Part shown: piece after piece, positions 47,780-56,237 of the stretch
Layout: the number at the start of each line of letters is the position of its first letter
How positions within the stretch are numbered: the first letter of the stretch is position 1
Source of the DNA: Sphingobium aromaticiconvertens
GTDB lineage: Bacteria; Pseudomonadota; Alphaproteobacteria; Sphingomonadales; Sphingomonadaceae
Assembly: GCF_037154075.1 (NCBI RefSeq)
Contig: NZ_JBANRJ010000001.1
Coordinates: forward strand, 1,979,501-2,043,500
DNA length: 64,000 bases
Direction of reading: 5' to 3'
Notes under the pieces: model-generated
Databases searched by the model: none
What the model saw: the letters and a program-made list of their open reading frames with translations, nothing else
What the model was told of the DNA's origin: nothing
Translations under genes and position numbers: made by a program

Positions 47780-47819
47780 AAAAAAAGGTCCGGCGCCATT
47801 GTTGGTGCCGGACCTTTTT
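47780..47819. terminator. Strong bidirectional terminator
   Basis: A long stem (GGTCCGGC.CC with GG.GCCGGACC) flanked by A7 and T5; it ends the purE-to-DUF3035 run on one strand and the ArsR gene on the other. Confidence 0.93.
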
Positions 47820-48155
47820 CTATGCCTGTTCCACCAGCGCCTTGAGCCGGGAGAGCGTGTCGTCCCACTGGGCATTGATCCGGTCGAGCCAGCTACGGGC
47901 ATCCTCGATGGCCTGTCGGCGTAGCGCAACATGGACCTCTCGCCCGCTTTTGTGCCGGTCGATCAGACCTGCCTGATGCAGAACGTGGAGATGTTTGGTG
48001 ACGGCCTGGCGAGTCATTGGCAGCGCCTCGCCAATTCGGGCGATTGACTGTGGTGCTCCGTCGCCGAGGCGCGCGATCAGTTGGAGGCGCGTGGGATCGC
48101 CCAGCGCCGCGAACAGGATCGCCGGGTTGGCTGGTGCAGGTTCAATCCTCGACAT
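47820..48155 (-). CDS. ArsR-family transcriptional regulator
   Basis: About 111 residues. Winged-helix: AILFAALGDPTRLQLIARLGDGAPQSIARIGEALPMTRQAVTKHLHVLHQAGLIDRHKSGREVHVAL. No metal-binding cysteines are apparent, so it is not a metal sensor of the classical type; this ArsR subgroup is commonly paired with an AHSA1/SRPBCC gene, as here. The start (MSRIEPAP) overlaps the end of that gene by 14 bases. Confidence 0.9.
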   Translation of the reverse strand: MSRIEPAPANPAILFAALGDPTRLQLIARLGDGAPQSIARIGEALPMTRQAVTKHLHVLHQAGLIDRHKSGREVHVALRRQAIEDARSWLDRINAQWDDTLSRLKALVEQA

Positions 48156-48597
48156 AGGTTTTGATATTCTGCACCTGTTCGGCCCAGCCGCCATCATTGC
48201 TGCGCATGACATTCGTGCGGCGCGGTTCCGGCACCGCATCGAAACCGCTTTCGGTGACGGTGAGGTGGGTGCCGGTTTCGGTCGGTTTCAGCACGAATTC
48301 CACCAGCGTCCATTCGGGCACGGGAACGCCGCTCTCCATCAGGGCCTTGTCACCGCCCGTCGCGGGCCATTCATAGGCGAAGCGGGTCATGGGTTCGATC
48401 GCGACGATCCGCGCCTCCCACCGATATTCTTCATAGCCGGGATAGGTCATATGGCCGGTCGAGGATTGGTCGATGGCAAAAGGCTGGTCGAGCGCGACGC
48501 GGAACCAGCTACCGAATTTTTCATGATCGATCAGCGCGTCCCAGACTTTTTCCACCGGGGCGGCGATGTCGACGGTCTTGATGATAGAATTGGGCAT
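48142..48597 (-). CDS. SRPBCC / AHSA1-domain protein
   Basis: 151 residues of the START-like helix-grip fold: SIIKTVDIAAPVEKVWDALIDHEKFGSWFRV at the start, MTYPGYEEYRWEARIVAIEPMTRFAYEWPA in the middle, and EFVLKPTETGTHLTVTESGFDAVP near the end. The hydrophobic cavity could bind a small lipid-like ligand; no known reaction. Upstream partner of the ArsR regulator on one transcript. Confidence 0.88.
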   Translation of the reverse strand: MPNSIIKTVDIAAPVEKVWDALIDHEKFGSWFRVALDQPFAIDQSSTGHMTYPGYEEYRWEARIVAIEPMTRFAYEWPATGGDKALMESGVPVPEWTLVEFVLKPTETGTHLTVTESGFDAVPEPRRTNVMRSNDGGWAEQVQNIKTYVED

Positions 48598-48658
48598 AAG
48601 GCAACCTCCTGGTTGCGCTTATAGGGCGGTGTGAAGGTTTATGCAACCAAATGATTGC

Positions 48659-49039
48659 CTAATGCCCTGCTATGTCCTTTGTTACCATTGTCAGATAGTC
48701 GGCGCGGTCCGCGATCACCTTGGCGCGGCAGCTTGGGTAGGAGATCACCTGACCCTCCCGACCCCAATCGCCATTGGCGCGCCACAGGCAACTTCTGTCC
48801 TTATAGGCGATCCACGCCCGTTGCTCGGTCAGAAGGTCGCGTTTACTGGCGGCGGACAGTCTGGAATAGAGGGATTTCCAGCGTGCATTGAGCCGCGCTT
48901 CCTCCCGTGCGATCCAGGCTGAGCCGCAATCGTTGAAGTCCACATTACTGACGGCCTTGTTCATGCAGGCGTCGTAACGTGTGTCGGCCTGAACGGGGAC
49001 CGAAACCAGCAAAGCCAGTGCGGCCAGCCCATATCGCAT
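48659..49039 (-). CDS. Lysozyme-inhibitor LprI-like (DUF1311) protein
   Basis: About 126 residues. Signal peptide (MRYGLAALALLVSVPVQAD), then DUF1311 with conserved cysteines (CMNKAVSNVDFNDCGSAWIAREEARLNARWKSLYSRLSA, CLWRANGDWGREG, SYPSC). Relatives inhibit lysozyme or act in envelope stress. A TTG at 49048, overlapping the dxs stop by four bases, is an equally placed start; I use the ATG at 49039. Co-directional with dxs. Confidence 0.85.
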   Translation of the reverse strand: MRYGLAALALLVSVPVQADTRYDACMNKAVSNVDFNDCGSAWIAREEARLNARWKSLYSRLSAASKRDLLTEQRAWIAYKDRSCLWRANGDWGREGQVISYPSCRAKVIADRADYLTMVTKDIAGH

Positions 49040-49044
49040 GAGAC

Positions 49045-50970
49045 TCAAGCCCGCGCACCCGCGTCAAGGCCAGCACTATTATGGCGCAGCGCGGTCAGCA
49101 CGGTATCGACAATGGCGTCGGCATCGAGCCGCGCATCGGCATATTGTTTTTCGGGCTTGTCCTGATCCTGAAAAATGTCGGGCAGGCGCATGGTGCGGAG
49201 CTTGAGGCCCGCGTCGGTGAGGCCCAGATCGCTGGCATAAGTAAGGACATGGGCGCCAAGGCCGCCGATGGCGCCTTCCTCCACAGTCACGGCGACTTCG
49301 TGAGTGCTGAGCAGCTTGCGGATCATCGCTTCGTCCAGCGGCTTGGCAAAGCGCAGGTCGGCGACGGTGGTGGAAAGCCCTTTGGCCTCCAGCGCCTCGG
49401 CGGCCTTCACGGCTTCTTCAAGCCGTGTACCCAGCGAGAGGATGGCGACCTGACGCCCTTCCTTTATGATGCGGCCCTTGCCGATTTCCAGTCGCTCGGG
49501 GACGGCAGGAAGCTCTATGCCGGTGCCGTTGCCGCGCGGATAGCGCACCGCGATCGGGCCGTCGTCATGCATCGCGCAGGTGTGGACCATGTGGACCAGT
49601 TCGGCCTCGTCAGCCGCGGCCATGACCACGAAATTGGGCAGGGAGGCGAGATAAGTGACGTCGAAGCTGCCCGCATGGGTGCTGCCGTCAGCGCCGACCA
49701 GTCCGGCACGGTCGATGGCGAAACGGACGGGCAGGTTCTGGATCGCCACGTCATGCACGACCTGATCATAGGCGCGCTGGAGGAAGGTCGAGTAGATGGC
49801 GCAGAAGGGCCGCATTCCCTGCGCGGCGAGGCCCGCCGCAAAAGTGACGGCATGTTGTTCGGCGATGCCGACGTCGAAGATGCGATCGGGGAAGACGGTC
49901 TGGAATTTGTCGAGACCAGTGCCCGAGGGCATGGCGGCGGTGATGGCGCAGACCGATGGATCGCGCCGGGCCTCGGCGATCAGCGCCTGGGCGAAGATGT
50001 TGGTGTAGCTCGGCGGTCCGGGCGGGGCCTTTGCCTGCGTGCCGGTGACGACGTCGAATTTCTGGACGCCATGATATTTGTCGGCCGCGTTTTCGGCGGG
50101 GCCATAGCCCTTGCCCTTTTGCGTGACGACATGGATCAGGCACGGCCCTTCGGCCGCGTCCCGGACATTTTCGAGGACCGGGATAAGCTGGTCGAGATTG
50201 TGACCGTCGATCGGGCCGACATAATAGAAGCCCAACTCTTCGAATAGCGTGCCGCCCATCGCCATGCCGCGCGCAAATTCATCGGTCTTGCGCGCCGCCT
50301 TGTGCAGCGGGCCGGGCAGTTTGCGGGCCAGGCGCTTGAACGTGTCACGCACCGACAGAAATTCGCGGCTGGAGACGATTCGCGCGAGATAGGCGGACAG
50401 GCCACCGACCGGTGGCGCGATCGACATATCATTGTCGTTGAGGATGACGACGAGGCGGTTTCCGGCCTCTCGCGCGTTATTCATCGCCTCATAGGCCATG
50501 CCCGCCGACATCGCGCCGTCACCGATGACCGCGATGGCTTTGCCGGGCTGGCCCTTCATCTTGTTGGCGACGGCAAAGCCCAGCGCGGCGCTGATCGAGG
50601 TGGAACTGTGCGCCGCGCCGAACGGATCATAGTCGCTTTCGGCGCGCTTGGTGAAGCCGGACAGACCACCGCTCTGACGCAGCGTGCGGATACGGTCACG
50701 GCGGCCGGTCAGGATCTTGTGCGGATAGCATTGGTGGCCGACATCCCAGATCAACCGGTCGGTGGGCGTGTCGAACGCATAATGGATGGCGGTCGTGAGT
50801 TCGACCACGCCAAGGCCGGAGCCCAGATGGCCGCCCGTGACGCCGACCGCGGAAATCACTTCCTGCCGCAGTTCATCCGCAAGCTGGCGCAGGTCTTCGG
50901 GCGCGAGCTTGCGAAGATCGGCGGGGACGTCGACGCGGTCGAGCATCGGGGTAAGGGGGCGGTCGGTCAT
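49045..50970 (-). CDS. dxs: 1-deoxy-D-xylulose-5-phosphate synthase
   Basis: 641 residues. [36 protein letters not shown] (thiamine diphosphate GDG motif) and [14 protein letters not shown] form the N-terminal domain; [62 protein letters not shown] is the pyrimidine-binding part. Makes DXP from pyruvate and glyceraldehyde-3-phosphate, the entry to the MEP isoprenoid pathway and to the carotenoids typical of sphingomonads. Confidence 0.98.
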   Translation of the reverse strand: MTDRPLTPMLDRVDVPADLRKLAPEDLRQLADELRQEVISAVGVTGGHLGSGLGVVELTTAIHYAFDTPTDRLIWDVGHQCYPHKILTGRRDRIRTLRQSGGLSGFTKRAESDYDPFGAAHSSTSISAALGFAVANKMKGQPGKAIAVIGDGAMSAGMAYEAMNNAREAGNRLVVILNDNDMSIAPPVGGLSAYLARIVSSREFLSVRDTFKRLARKLPGPLHKAARKTDEFARGMAMGGTLFEELGFYYVGPIDGHNLDQLIPVLENVRDAAEGPCLIHVVTQKGKGYGPAENAADKYHGVQKFDVVTGTQAKAPPGPPSYTNIFAQALIAEARRDPSVCAITAAMPSGTGLDKFQTVFPDRIFDVGIAEQHAVTFAAGLAAQGMRPFCAIYSTFLQRAYDQVVHDVAIQNLPVRFAIDRAGLVGADGSTHAGSFDVTYLASLPNFVVMAAADEAELVHMVHTCAMHDDGPIAVRYPRGNGTGIELPAVPERLEIGKGRIIKEGRQVAILSLGTRLEEAVKAAEALEAKGLSTTVADLRFAKPLDEAMIRKLLSTHEVAVTVEEGAIGGLGAHVLTYASDLGLTDAGLKLRTMRLPDIFQDQDKPEKQYADARLDADAIVDTVLTALRHNSAGLDAGARA

Positions 50971-51028
50971 TATTCTGGTAATCTCCCAAGACCGCTCTGC
51001 CCGTGCCGGGCGCAGCGATCAAGTCGCG

Positions 51029-51496
51029 TCACGCGATGCACTTCGCGCAGGTGCCCAATATCTCGATTACCGGGCGTTCTGCGGTGAACCCGGCATGCGT
51101 GGCAACGGCGCGCACGTCGTTGGTCACCGTGTCATCATCGACATGGGTTGCTTCCTTGCAGGTGCGGCAGACCAGGAAGATGCAGTCGTGGCGGCAGCCG
51201 GGATGGGCGTTGGCGATATAGGCGTTGGCGCTTTCCACGCGCATGGCGATGTTGTTCGACACGAACAGATCAAGGATGCGGTATACACTGTTGGGGGCAA
51301 CCCGCTTTCCACGCGCCTTCGATACATTGTCGGCAATGTCATAGGCGGATGCGGGCTTGTCCTGTGCGGCGAGCGCATCGAAGATGGCGGCGCGCATCGG
51401 CGTCCATTGTTCGCTTTTCGCTTCCAATGTCGCTTGCGCCGCGTCGGCCAGACTAGGCCCGGTCGGTTCGTGATGGTGATGATGGTCGTGCGCCAT
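51029..51496 (-). CDS. Fur-family regulator, Zur-like
   Basis: 155 residues. A His-rich start (MAHDHHHHHEPTG) precedes the winged helix (WTPMRAAIFDALAAQDKPASAYDIADNVSKARGKRVAPNSVYRILDLFVSNNI) and the dimer/zinc domain with CRTC and CAKC motifs and HDCIFLVC. The two CxxC pairs are the structural zinc site; metal type (zinc versus iron) is inferred from the Zur-like layout. The His tract could store metal. Divergent from the scaffold gene at 51622. Confidence 0.9.
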   Translation of the reverse strand: MAHDHHHHHEPTGPSLADAAQATLEAKSEQWTPMRAAIFDALAAQDKPASAYDIADNVSKARGKRVAPNSVYRILDLFVSNNIAMRVESANAYIANAHPGCRHDCIFLVCRTCKEATHVDDDTVTNDVRAVATHAGFTAERPVIEILGTCAKCIA

Positions 51497-51621
51497 CCTG
51501 CCTATCTAGGCGGCTGTGCCACGCGGAGCAAGTGGCGGGGGTGCAGATCGGGCGGCAGATAAAGCGCATGTGCGTGCGCCAAGCGGCTTCTAACCTGCGT
51601 GCATCCGTCCTACATGGGGGC

Positions 51622-52044
51622 ATGAACGCGCCGCTATACAATAAAGACATTCTTCGCCTTGCCGCCTCTATTCCCCATCATCGGCGCCTGACCGACCCGC
51701 AGGCGAGTGTGGAGAAGCGATCGCCTACCTGCGGCTCGCGTGTCACCGCCGATGTGCGGATGGCGGACGGGCGAGTGGCTGAGATCGGGCTGGAGGTGCG
51801 CGCTTGCGCGCTGGGGCAGGCATCCACCGCATTGATGGCGGCGCAGGCGATCGGCATGAGTGCCGAGGAACTGGCCGACGCGCGCGACAGGCTTGCCGCC
51901 TATCTTGCCGGTGAGAGTGACGAGCTGGACTTCTGGCCCGGCCTTGCCGTGCTGGCCCCCGCGCGGGCCTATCCGGCGCGCCATGCCTCTATCCGGCTGG
52001 GCTTCGAGGCGATCGCCGAAGCTGCACGGATGGCGGACGCATGA
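51622..52044 (+). CDS. NifU/IscU-like iron-sulfur scaffold, third cysteine missing
   Basis: 140 residues. The IscU-like pattern is kept at TCGSRVTADVRMADGRV (C37) and LEVRACALGQASTALMA (C62), but where the third cluster cysteine is expected the sequence reads AYPARHASIR (residues 116-125), without Cys. It may bind a cluster with other ligands, or only carry iron. The ATG at 51622 is chosen over upstream in-frame ATGs, since it begins the family (MNAPLYNKDILRLAASI). Its stop is coupled (ATGA) to a KefB/C-type antiporter, an unusual pairing. Confidence 0.75.
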   Translation: MNAPLYNKDILRLAASIPHHRRLTDPQASVEKRSPTCGSRVTADVRMADGRVAEIGLEVRACALGQASTALMAAQAIGMSAEELADARDRLAAYLAGESDELDFWPGLAVLAPARAYPARHASIRLGFEAIAEAARMADA

Positions 52045-53870
52045 TCCTGAACATTGCTGCGGCAGCCGCGACCAAGGCCAGCGATGGCCCAAGCGCCACC
52101 GATATATTGCTGACCGAAGGCGTGGTGCTGCTGGGTGCAGCGGTATTGTTCGTCCTGCTGTTCCGCCGTTTCGGGCTGGGTGCAGTGCTGGGCTATCTGG
52201 TCGCGGGCGCGCTGGTCGGGCCGCAGGGGCTGGGGCTGGTCGGTGGCGCCGAATCGAAGCTGGCGATTGCGGAGATCGGCATCGTCCTGCTGCTGTTCCT
52301 GGTGGGGCTGGAGCTTAATCCGGCGCGATTATGGCGGTTGAAACGGGATATTTTCGCGCTGGGGCTGGCACAGGTGGTCCTGTGCGGACTGGCGCTGATG
52401 ACGATTATATTCTTCACCACCGGCTTTACCTGGGGCGCGGCCATCGCGCTGGGCCTGCCGCTGGCGCTGTCGTCCACCGCACAGGTCTTACCGGCTCTCA
52501 AGAGCAGCGGACGGATCAACTCGCCTTTTGGTGAGAAGGCCTTTTCGATCCTGCTATTCCAGGACCTGTCGATCGTTCCGCTAATCACCATCATCGCCGC
52601 TTTATCGCGCAATCCGACCGACGCCGCTGGTCCGCCGGGGCTGTTGCTGGCTGGCTATACGATCGCGGCGATTGCGGGGCTGGTGCTGGCCGGGCGCTTC
52701 ATCCTGCGGCCCTTGTTGCGGCTGGTGGGCGGCCTTGGCGAGCGCGAACTGTTCGTGGTCGTGGGCCTTTTTACCGTGCTGGCGGCGGCTGCGCTCATGC
52801 ATTCGCTGCATCTGTCGACAGCGCTGGGCGCGTTCGTCGCGGGTGTCATGCTGGCCGATTCGCCCTACCGGCATGAAATTGAATCAGATGTGGAGCCGTT
52901 CCGTTCGATCCTGCTCGGCCTCTTCTTCCTGGCGGTCGGCATGGTGCTGGATCTGCGCGCGGTGGCGGCGAACCCGATCTTCGTCATCGGCATGGCTGCG
53001 ATACTGGTTGCGACCAAGGCGGGGATCGTGGCGCTACTGGCACGGTTGTTCGGGATGGAATGGAAACAGGCGATCGGTATCGGCCTGCTGCTGAGTCAGG
53101 GCGGTGAGTTCGGCTTCGTTCTGTTCGCACAGGCGCAGAATGCCTATCTGATTGCGCCGCAGGCCGGGTCGCTGTTCAGCGCCATCGTCACCGTCTCCAT
53201 GGCGACGACGCCGTTCCTGATGCTGTTCGCGCGGCGGCTGGAATTCGCGCCGTCGAAGGACGGTTCGGACCTGCCCGGACCCGACGAAGCGCCGCGCGGC
53301 AACGCCATCATCGTGGGCTATGGCCGGTTCGGCCAGACCGTCGCGCAAATGTTGATGGGCCATGGCTTTGGTGTCACGCTGATCGACAAGAAGCCGACGC
53401 AGATCGAACTGTCCAGCAAGTTCGACATGAACGTCTCTTATGGCGATGGCACGCGGATAGACCTGCTGCGACGGGCCGGCGGTGATGAGGCGAAATTGAT
53501 CGCCTTCTGCATCGACGATCCTTCGCTGGACGCAAAGCTGCTCCAACCGATAGCGGAGGCTTTCCCGCAGGCGGCGCTGTTCGTGCGGGCGTTCGACCGG
53601 CGGCAGGTGTTGGCACTGGCGGACATGGATCTGGCGGGCGTGGTGCGGGAGGTGTTCGAATCAGCGGTGTGCATGGGCGTGCAGGCCATGGAAGCGCTGG
53701 GCGTGCCAGAGGCGGAGGTCGCGGAGGTGGAACGGCAATATCGCGAGAGTGATGGTCGCCGCTTCGATCTTCAGCTTGAACATGGCAATCTTGTCGCGGC
53801 CAAGGAACTGATGTTCAGGCCGGGCAAAGGGATGCGGCTGCTCAGTCGCGGAGATGGGGAAGAGACATGA
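52041..53870 (+). CDS. KefB/KefC-type cation:proton antiporter (CPA2)
   Basis: 609 residues. Membrane domain of about 12 helices (LGAVLGYLVAGALVGPQGLGLV, EIGIVLLLFLVGLELNP, LSQGGEFGFVLFAQAQNAYL) then a cytoplasmic TrkA-N domain (NAIIVGYGRFGQTVAQMLMGHGFGVTLIDKK) with the GxGxxG nucleotide motif. Closer to glutathione-gated KefB/C than the shorter antiporter at 13811; KefB/C release K+ when electrophiles are present. Coupled by ATGA to both neighbours. Whether glutathione gates it here is not known. Confidence 0.92.
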   Translation: MILNIAAAAATKASDGPSATDILLTEGVVLLGAAVLFVLLFRRFGLGAVLGYLVAGALVGPQGLGLVGGAESKLAIAEIGIVLLLFLVGLELNPARLWRLKRDIFALGLAQVVLCGLALMTIIFFTTGFTWGAAIALGLPLALSSTAQVLPALKSSGRINSPFGEKAFSILLFQDLSIVPLITIIAALSRNPTDAAGPPGLLLAGYTIAAIAGLVLAGRFILRPLLRLVGGLGERELFVVVGLFTVLAAAALMHSLHLSTALGAFVAGVMLADSPYRHEIESDVEPFRSILLGLFFLAVGMVLDLRAVAANPIFVIGMAAILVATKAGIVALLARLFGMEWKQAIGIGLLLSQGGEFGFVLFAQAQNAYLIAPQAGSLFSAIVTVSMATTPFLMLFARRLEFAPSKDGSDLPGPDEAPRGNAIIVGYGRFGQTVAQMLMGHGFGVTLIDKKPTQIELSSKFDMNVSYGDGTRIDLLRRAGGDEAKLIAFCIDDPSLDAKLLQPIAEAFPQAALFVRAFDRRQVLALADMDLAGVVREVFESAVCMGVQAMEALGVPEAEVAEVERQYRESDGRRFDLQLEHGNLVAAKELMFRPGKGMRLLSRGDGEET

Positions 53871-54193
53871 TTGGTTTGATTGCAGCCATTTCCGCAGCGC
53901 TCGCCGTGGCTGCGGGGGCATTCGGCGCGCATGGCGCGGCTAGCCCACAGGCGGCTGAATGGCTGCGGACCGGGGGCCTATATCAACTGATCCACGCCGT
54001 TGCCGCTCTGGTGCTGATGGGGCAGGCGCGCGGGGCGGCGGTCACGCTGCTGGTCGGCGCGGCGATCTTTGCGCTGACGCTCTATGCGATGGCCTTTGGC
54101 GGGCCGCGCTGGCTGGGTGCGGTGACGCCGATTGGCGGGACGCTGCTGATTGTTGGCTGGCTGTGGGCCGGGTGGAGCTATTGGCGGGGCTGA
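53867..54193 (+). CDS. DUF423 membrane protein
   Basis: 108 residues, four hydrophobic segments: LIAAISAALAVAAGAFGAHGAASPQAAEWLRTGGLYQLIHAVAALVL is the DUF423 start, and FGGPRWLGAVTPIGGTLLIVGWLWAGWS the end. Function of the family unknown. Overlaps the antiporter gene by four bases; third gene of that transcript, which ends before a palindromic repeat. Confidence 0.88.
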   Translation: MIGLIAAISAALAVAAGAFGAHGAASPQAAEWLRTGGLYQLIHAVAALVLMGQARGAAVTLLVGAAIFALTLYAMAFGGPRWLGAVTPIGGTLLIVGWLWAGWSYWRG

Positions 54194-54233
54194 TGCGCTG
54201 GAGCCAGATGGCTTTAAGTTGATCACCCTGTTT

Positions 54234-54300
54234 CCGTTCGTTCCGAGCGAAGTCGAGAAACGCCGCGCATAGGTTTCTCGACTTCGCTCGAAACGAACGG
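54234..54300. repeat. REP-like palindrome between convergent genes
   Basis: Arms CCGTTCGTTCCGAGCGAAGT and the matching TCGACTTCGCTCGAAACGA region differ by one base; the same element as 3725-3792. Here it occupies its normal place between convergent stops and may act as a transcription end. Confidence 0.85.
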
Positions 54301-54322
54301 ATCAAGGTAAGGTCATCCCGCT

Positions 54323-55426
54323 CTAGCCGCGATCTTCGTCCAGAAAAGCCGCCACATCGTCCAGCACGACCTCTTTCGACAGGAAGGTCTGGCCGATGCC
54401 GCGCGCCAGCAGGAAGGGCAGGGTGCCCGCCGCCATCTTCTTGTCATGCAGCATATGGCCGACCAGTTCCTTGCCGCCTGCGGTGACATGCGCGGTTGCG
54501 AGGTCATGGGGCAGGCCTACCGCCTTGAGATGTGCGGTCACGCGTTCTGCATCGGCCTGCGGGCAGATTCCCAAATGCGCGGAATAGCGAAAGGCGAGGG
54601 CCATGCCCGCCGCGACGCCCTCGCCATGGAGAAGCGTATCGGAAAAGCCGGTGTCGGCTTCCAGTGCATGACCGAAGGTGTGTCCAAGGTTGAGAAGGGC
54701 GCGGCGGCCGGAGGTTTCACGCTCGTCATCGGCAACGATCGCGGCCTTGGCCGACACGCTGCGCTGAATGGCGAAGCTGCGGGCGTCGGGGGCGCCAGCG
54801 AGCAGCTTTTCGCCTTCGGACTCGCACCAGGCGAAGAAATCAGGATCGTCGATCAGGCCATATTTGACCACCTCGGCATAGCCCGCGCGGACCTCGCGCG
54901 GGGGGAGCGTATCGAGGGTCGAGGGGTCGACAAGCACGAAGCTGGGCTGGTGGAAGCTGCCGATCAGATTCTTGCCCGCCGCCGCGTTGATGGCCGTCTT
55001 GCCGCCGACAGAACTATCGACCTGAGAGAGCAGCGTGGTGGGAACCTGCACGAACTGACAGCCGCGCTTCAGGATGGACGCGGCAAAGCCGACCAGATCG
55101 CCGATCACGCCGCCGCCCAGCGCCACGACATGATCGCCGCGCTCCACTTCCAGCGCCAGCAGGCGGTCGAGCAGGGTTTCCAGATGCCGCCAGCCCTTGG
55201 TCTTTTCGCCGGGCGGGAGGATGATGGACTCGATGGCGATATTCGCCGCTGTCATGCTGGCGGTCAGGCGGGGCAGTTGCGCCTGCGCCACCCGTTCGTC
55301 GGTGACGACCACCAGCCGTCCGCCGCGCGCATAGCGGGCCAGATGATCGGCAGCGCGGGTCAGCGCGCCCTCTTCGATCAATATGTCGTAGCTGCGCGCG
55401 CCCAGCGCCACGCTTACGATTGCCAT
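54323..55426 (-). CDS. aroB: 3-dehydroquinate synthase
   Basis: 367 residues: VVALGGGVIGDLVGFAASILKRGCQFVQVPTTLLSQVDSSVGGKTAINAAAGKNLIGSFHQP is the NAD- and zinc-binding core, and NLGHTFGHALEADTGFSDTLLHGEGVAAGMALAFRYSAHLG carries the zinc histidines. Second step of the shikimate pathway. Starts inside the end of aroK (13-base overlap). The TAG stop lies in a CTAGAGCGG sequence. Confidence 0.97.
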   Translation of the reverse strand: MAIVSVALGARSYDILIEEGALTRAADHLARYARGGRLVVVTDERVAQAQLPRLTASMTAANIAIESIILPPGEKTKGWRHLETLLDRLLALEVERGDHVVALGGGVIGDLVGFAASILKRGCQFVQVPTTLLSQVDSSVGGKTAINAAAGKNLIGSFHQPSFVLVDPSTLDTLPPREVRAGYAEVVKYGLIDDPDFFAWCESEGEKLLAGAPDARSFAIQRSVSAKAAIVADDERETSGRRALLNLGHTFGHALEADTGFSDTLLHGEGVAAGMALAFRYSAHLGICPQADAERVTAHLKAVGLPHDLATAHVTAGGKELVGHMLHDKKMAAGTLPFLLARGIGQTFLSKEVVLDDVAAFLDEDRG

Positions 55427-55965
55427 AGGCTCAACGCTTCCAATATGTGATCGACGGTGGTTTCGTGGGGCGCGACGGCGCTCTTCACATGGATGGGCGC
55501 GAGCGCGTAAACAGGGTTGCGTCGCTCGGCCAGTTCGGTGAGCACCACGCGCGGGTCGCGGTCTTTCAGCAGCGGTCTGCCTTCGCGGCGGGATACACGG
55601 TCGACCAATATGTCGATGTCGGCGTCCAGCCAGACGGCAGTTGCATGATCGAGAATCAAGGCGCGCGTTTCATCCTGCATGAACGCGCCGCCGCCAGTGG
55701 CGATGATCTTGGGCACGCCGTCCATCAGGCGGGATATGACGCGGCGTTCACCGTCGCGAAAATGCGCTTCGCCATAGCGATCGAACATCTCGGCGATGGT
55801 CATGCCCGCCGCCTTTTCAATCTCTTCATCTGCATCGATGAACGGGGCGCCAAGCCGCGAAGCGAGCCTCCGTCCAACCGTGGACTTGCCCACGCCCATC
55901 ATGCCGACCAGCACGATTGGACCGCGCTTTGCCCATGGAGGGGAGGATTTGCTGTTTCGCTGCAT
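55414..55965 (-). CDS. aroK: Shikimate kinase
   Basis: 183 residues. Walker A LVGMMGVGKSTVGRRLASRLG, substrate segment DADEEIEKAAGMTIAEMFDRYGEAHFRDGERRVI, and IIATGGGAFMQDETR (GGG loop) plus RREGRPLLKDRDPR (lid). Phosphorylates shikimate. Order aroK-aroB is the usual one. The ATG at 55965 (MQRNSKS) removes an upstream stretch without conservation. Confidence 0.96.
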   Translation of the reverse strand: MQRNSKSSPPWAKRGPIVLVGMMGVGKSTVGRRLASRLGAPFIDADEEIEKAAGMTIAEMFDRYGEAHFRDGERRVISRLMDGVPKIIATGGGAFMQDETRALILDHATAVWLDADIDILVDRVSRREGRPLLKDRDPRVVLTELAERRNPVYALAPIHVKSAVAPHETTVDHILEALSLWQS

Positions 55966-56046
55966 GCCGAGCGGGGCTATACAGCCCCCCGTCGAAGAGG
56001 CAAATCGCAAGTTTTAGGCTGGTCATTCCGGCCATATGAAGGGCCC

Positions 56047-56232
56047 ATGAAGAGCAATCGCAGCTTTAGCAATTTCGAAGGCGGCTCGCGCCGTCGCACC
56101 CGTTTGCCGATCATTCCGATCATATTGGTGCTGATTGTCATCGGCCTGCTGGCCCTGTTCTGGTCGAAGGGCGGGGAACAGCCGCAGCAGCGCGTGGAAA
56201 AAGCCATTCCCGCCGAAAAGCTGGGCAAATAG
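56047..56232 (+). CDS. Small membrane-anchored protein
   Basis: 61 residues: basic start (MKSNRSFSNFEGGSRRRTRL), one helix (PIIPIILVLIVIGLLALFWS) and a short charged tail (KGGEQPQQRVEKAIPAEKLGK). Likely inner-membrane, tail in periplasm or cytoplasm unknown. It sits five bases before the 614-residue exported protein on the same strand, suggesting joint function. No family recognised. Confidence 0.7.
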   Translation: MKSNRSFSNFEGGSRRRTRLPIIPIILVLIVIGLLALFWSKGGEQPQQRVEKAIPAEKLGK

Positions 56233-56237
56233 GCTCG

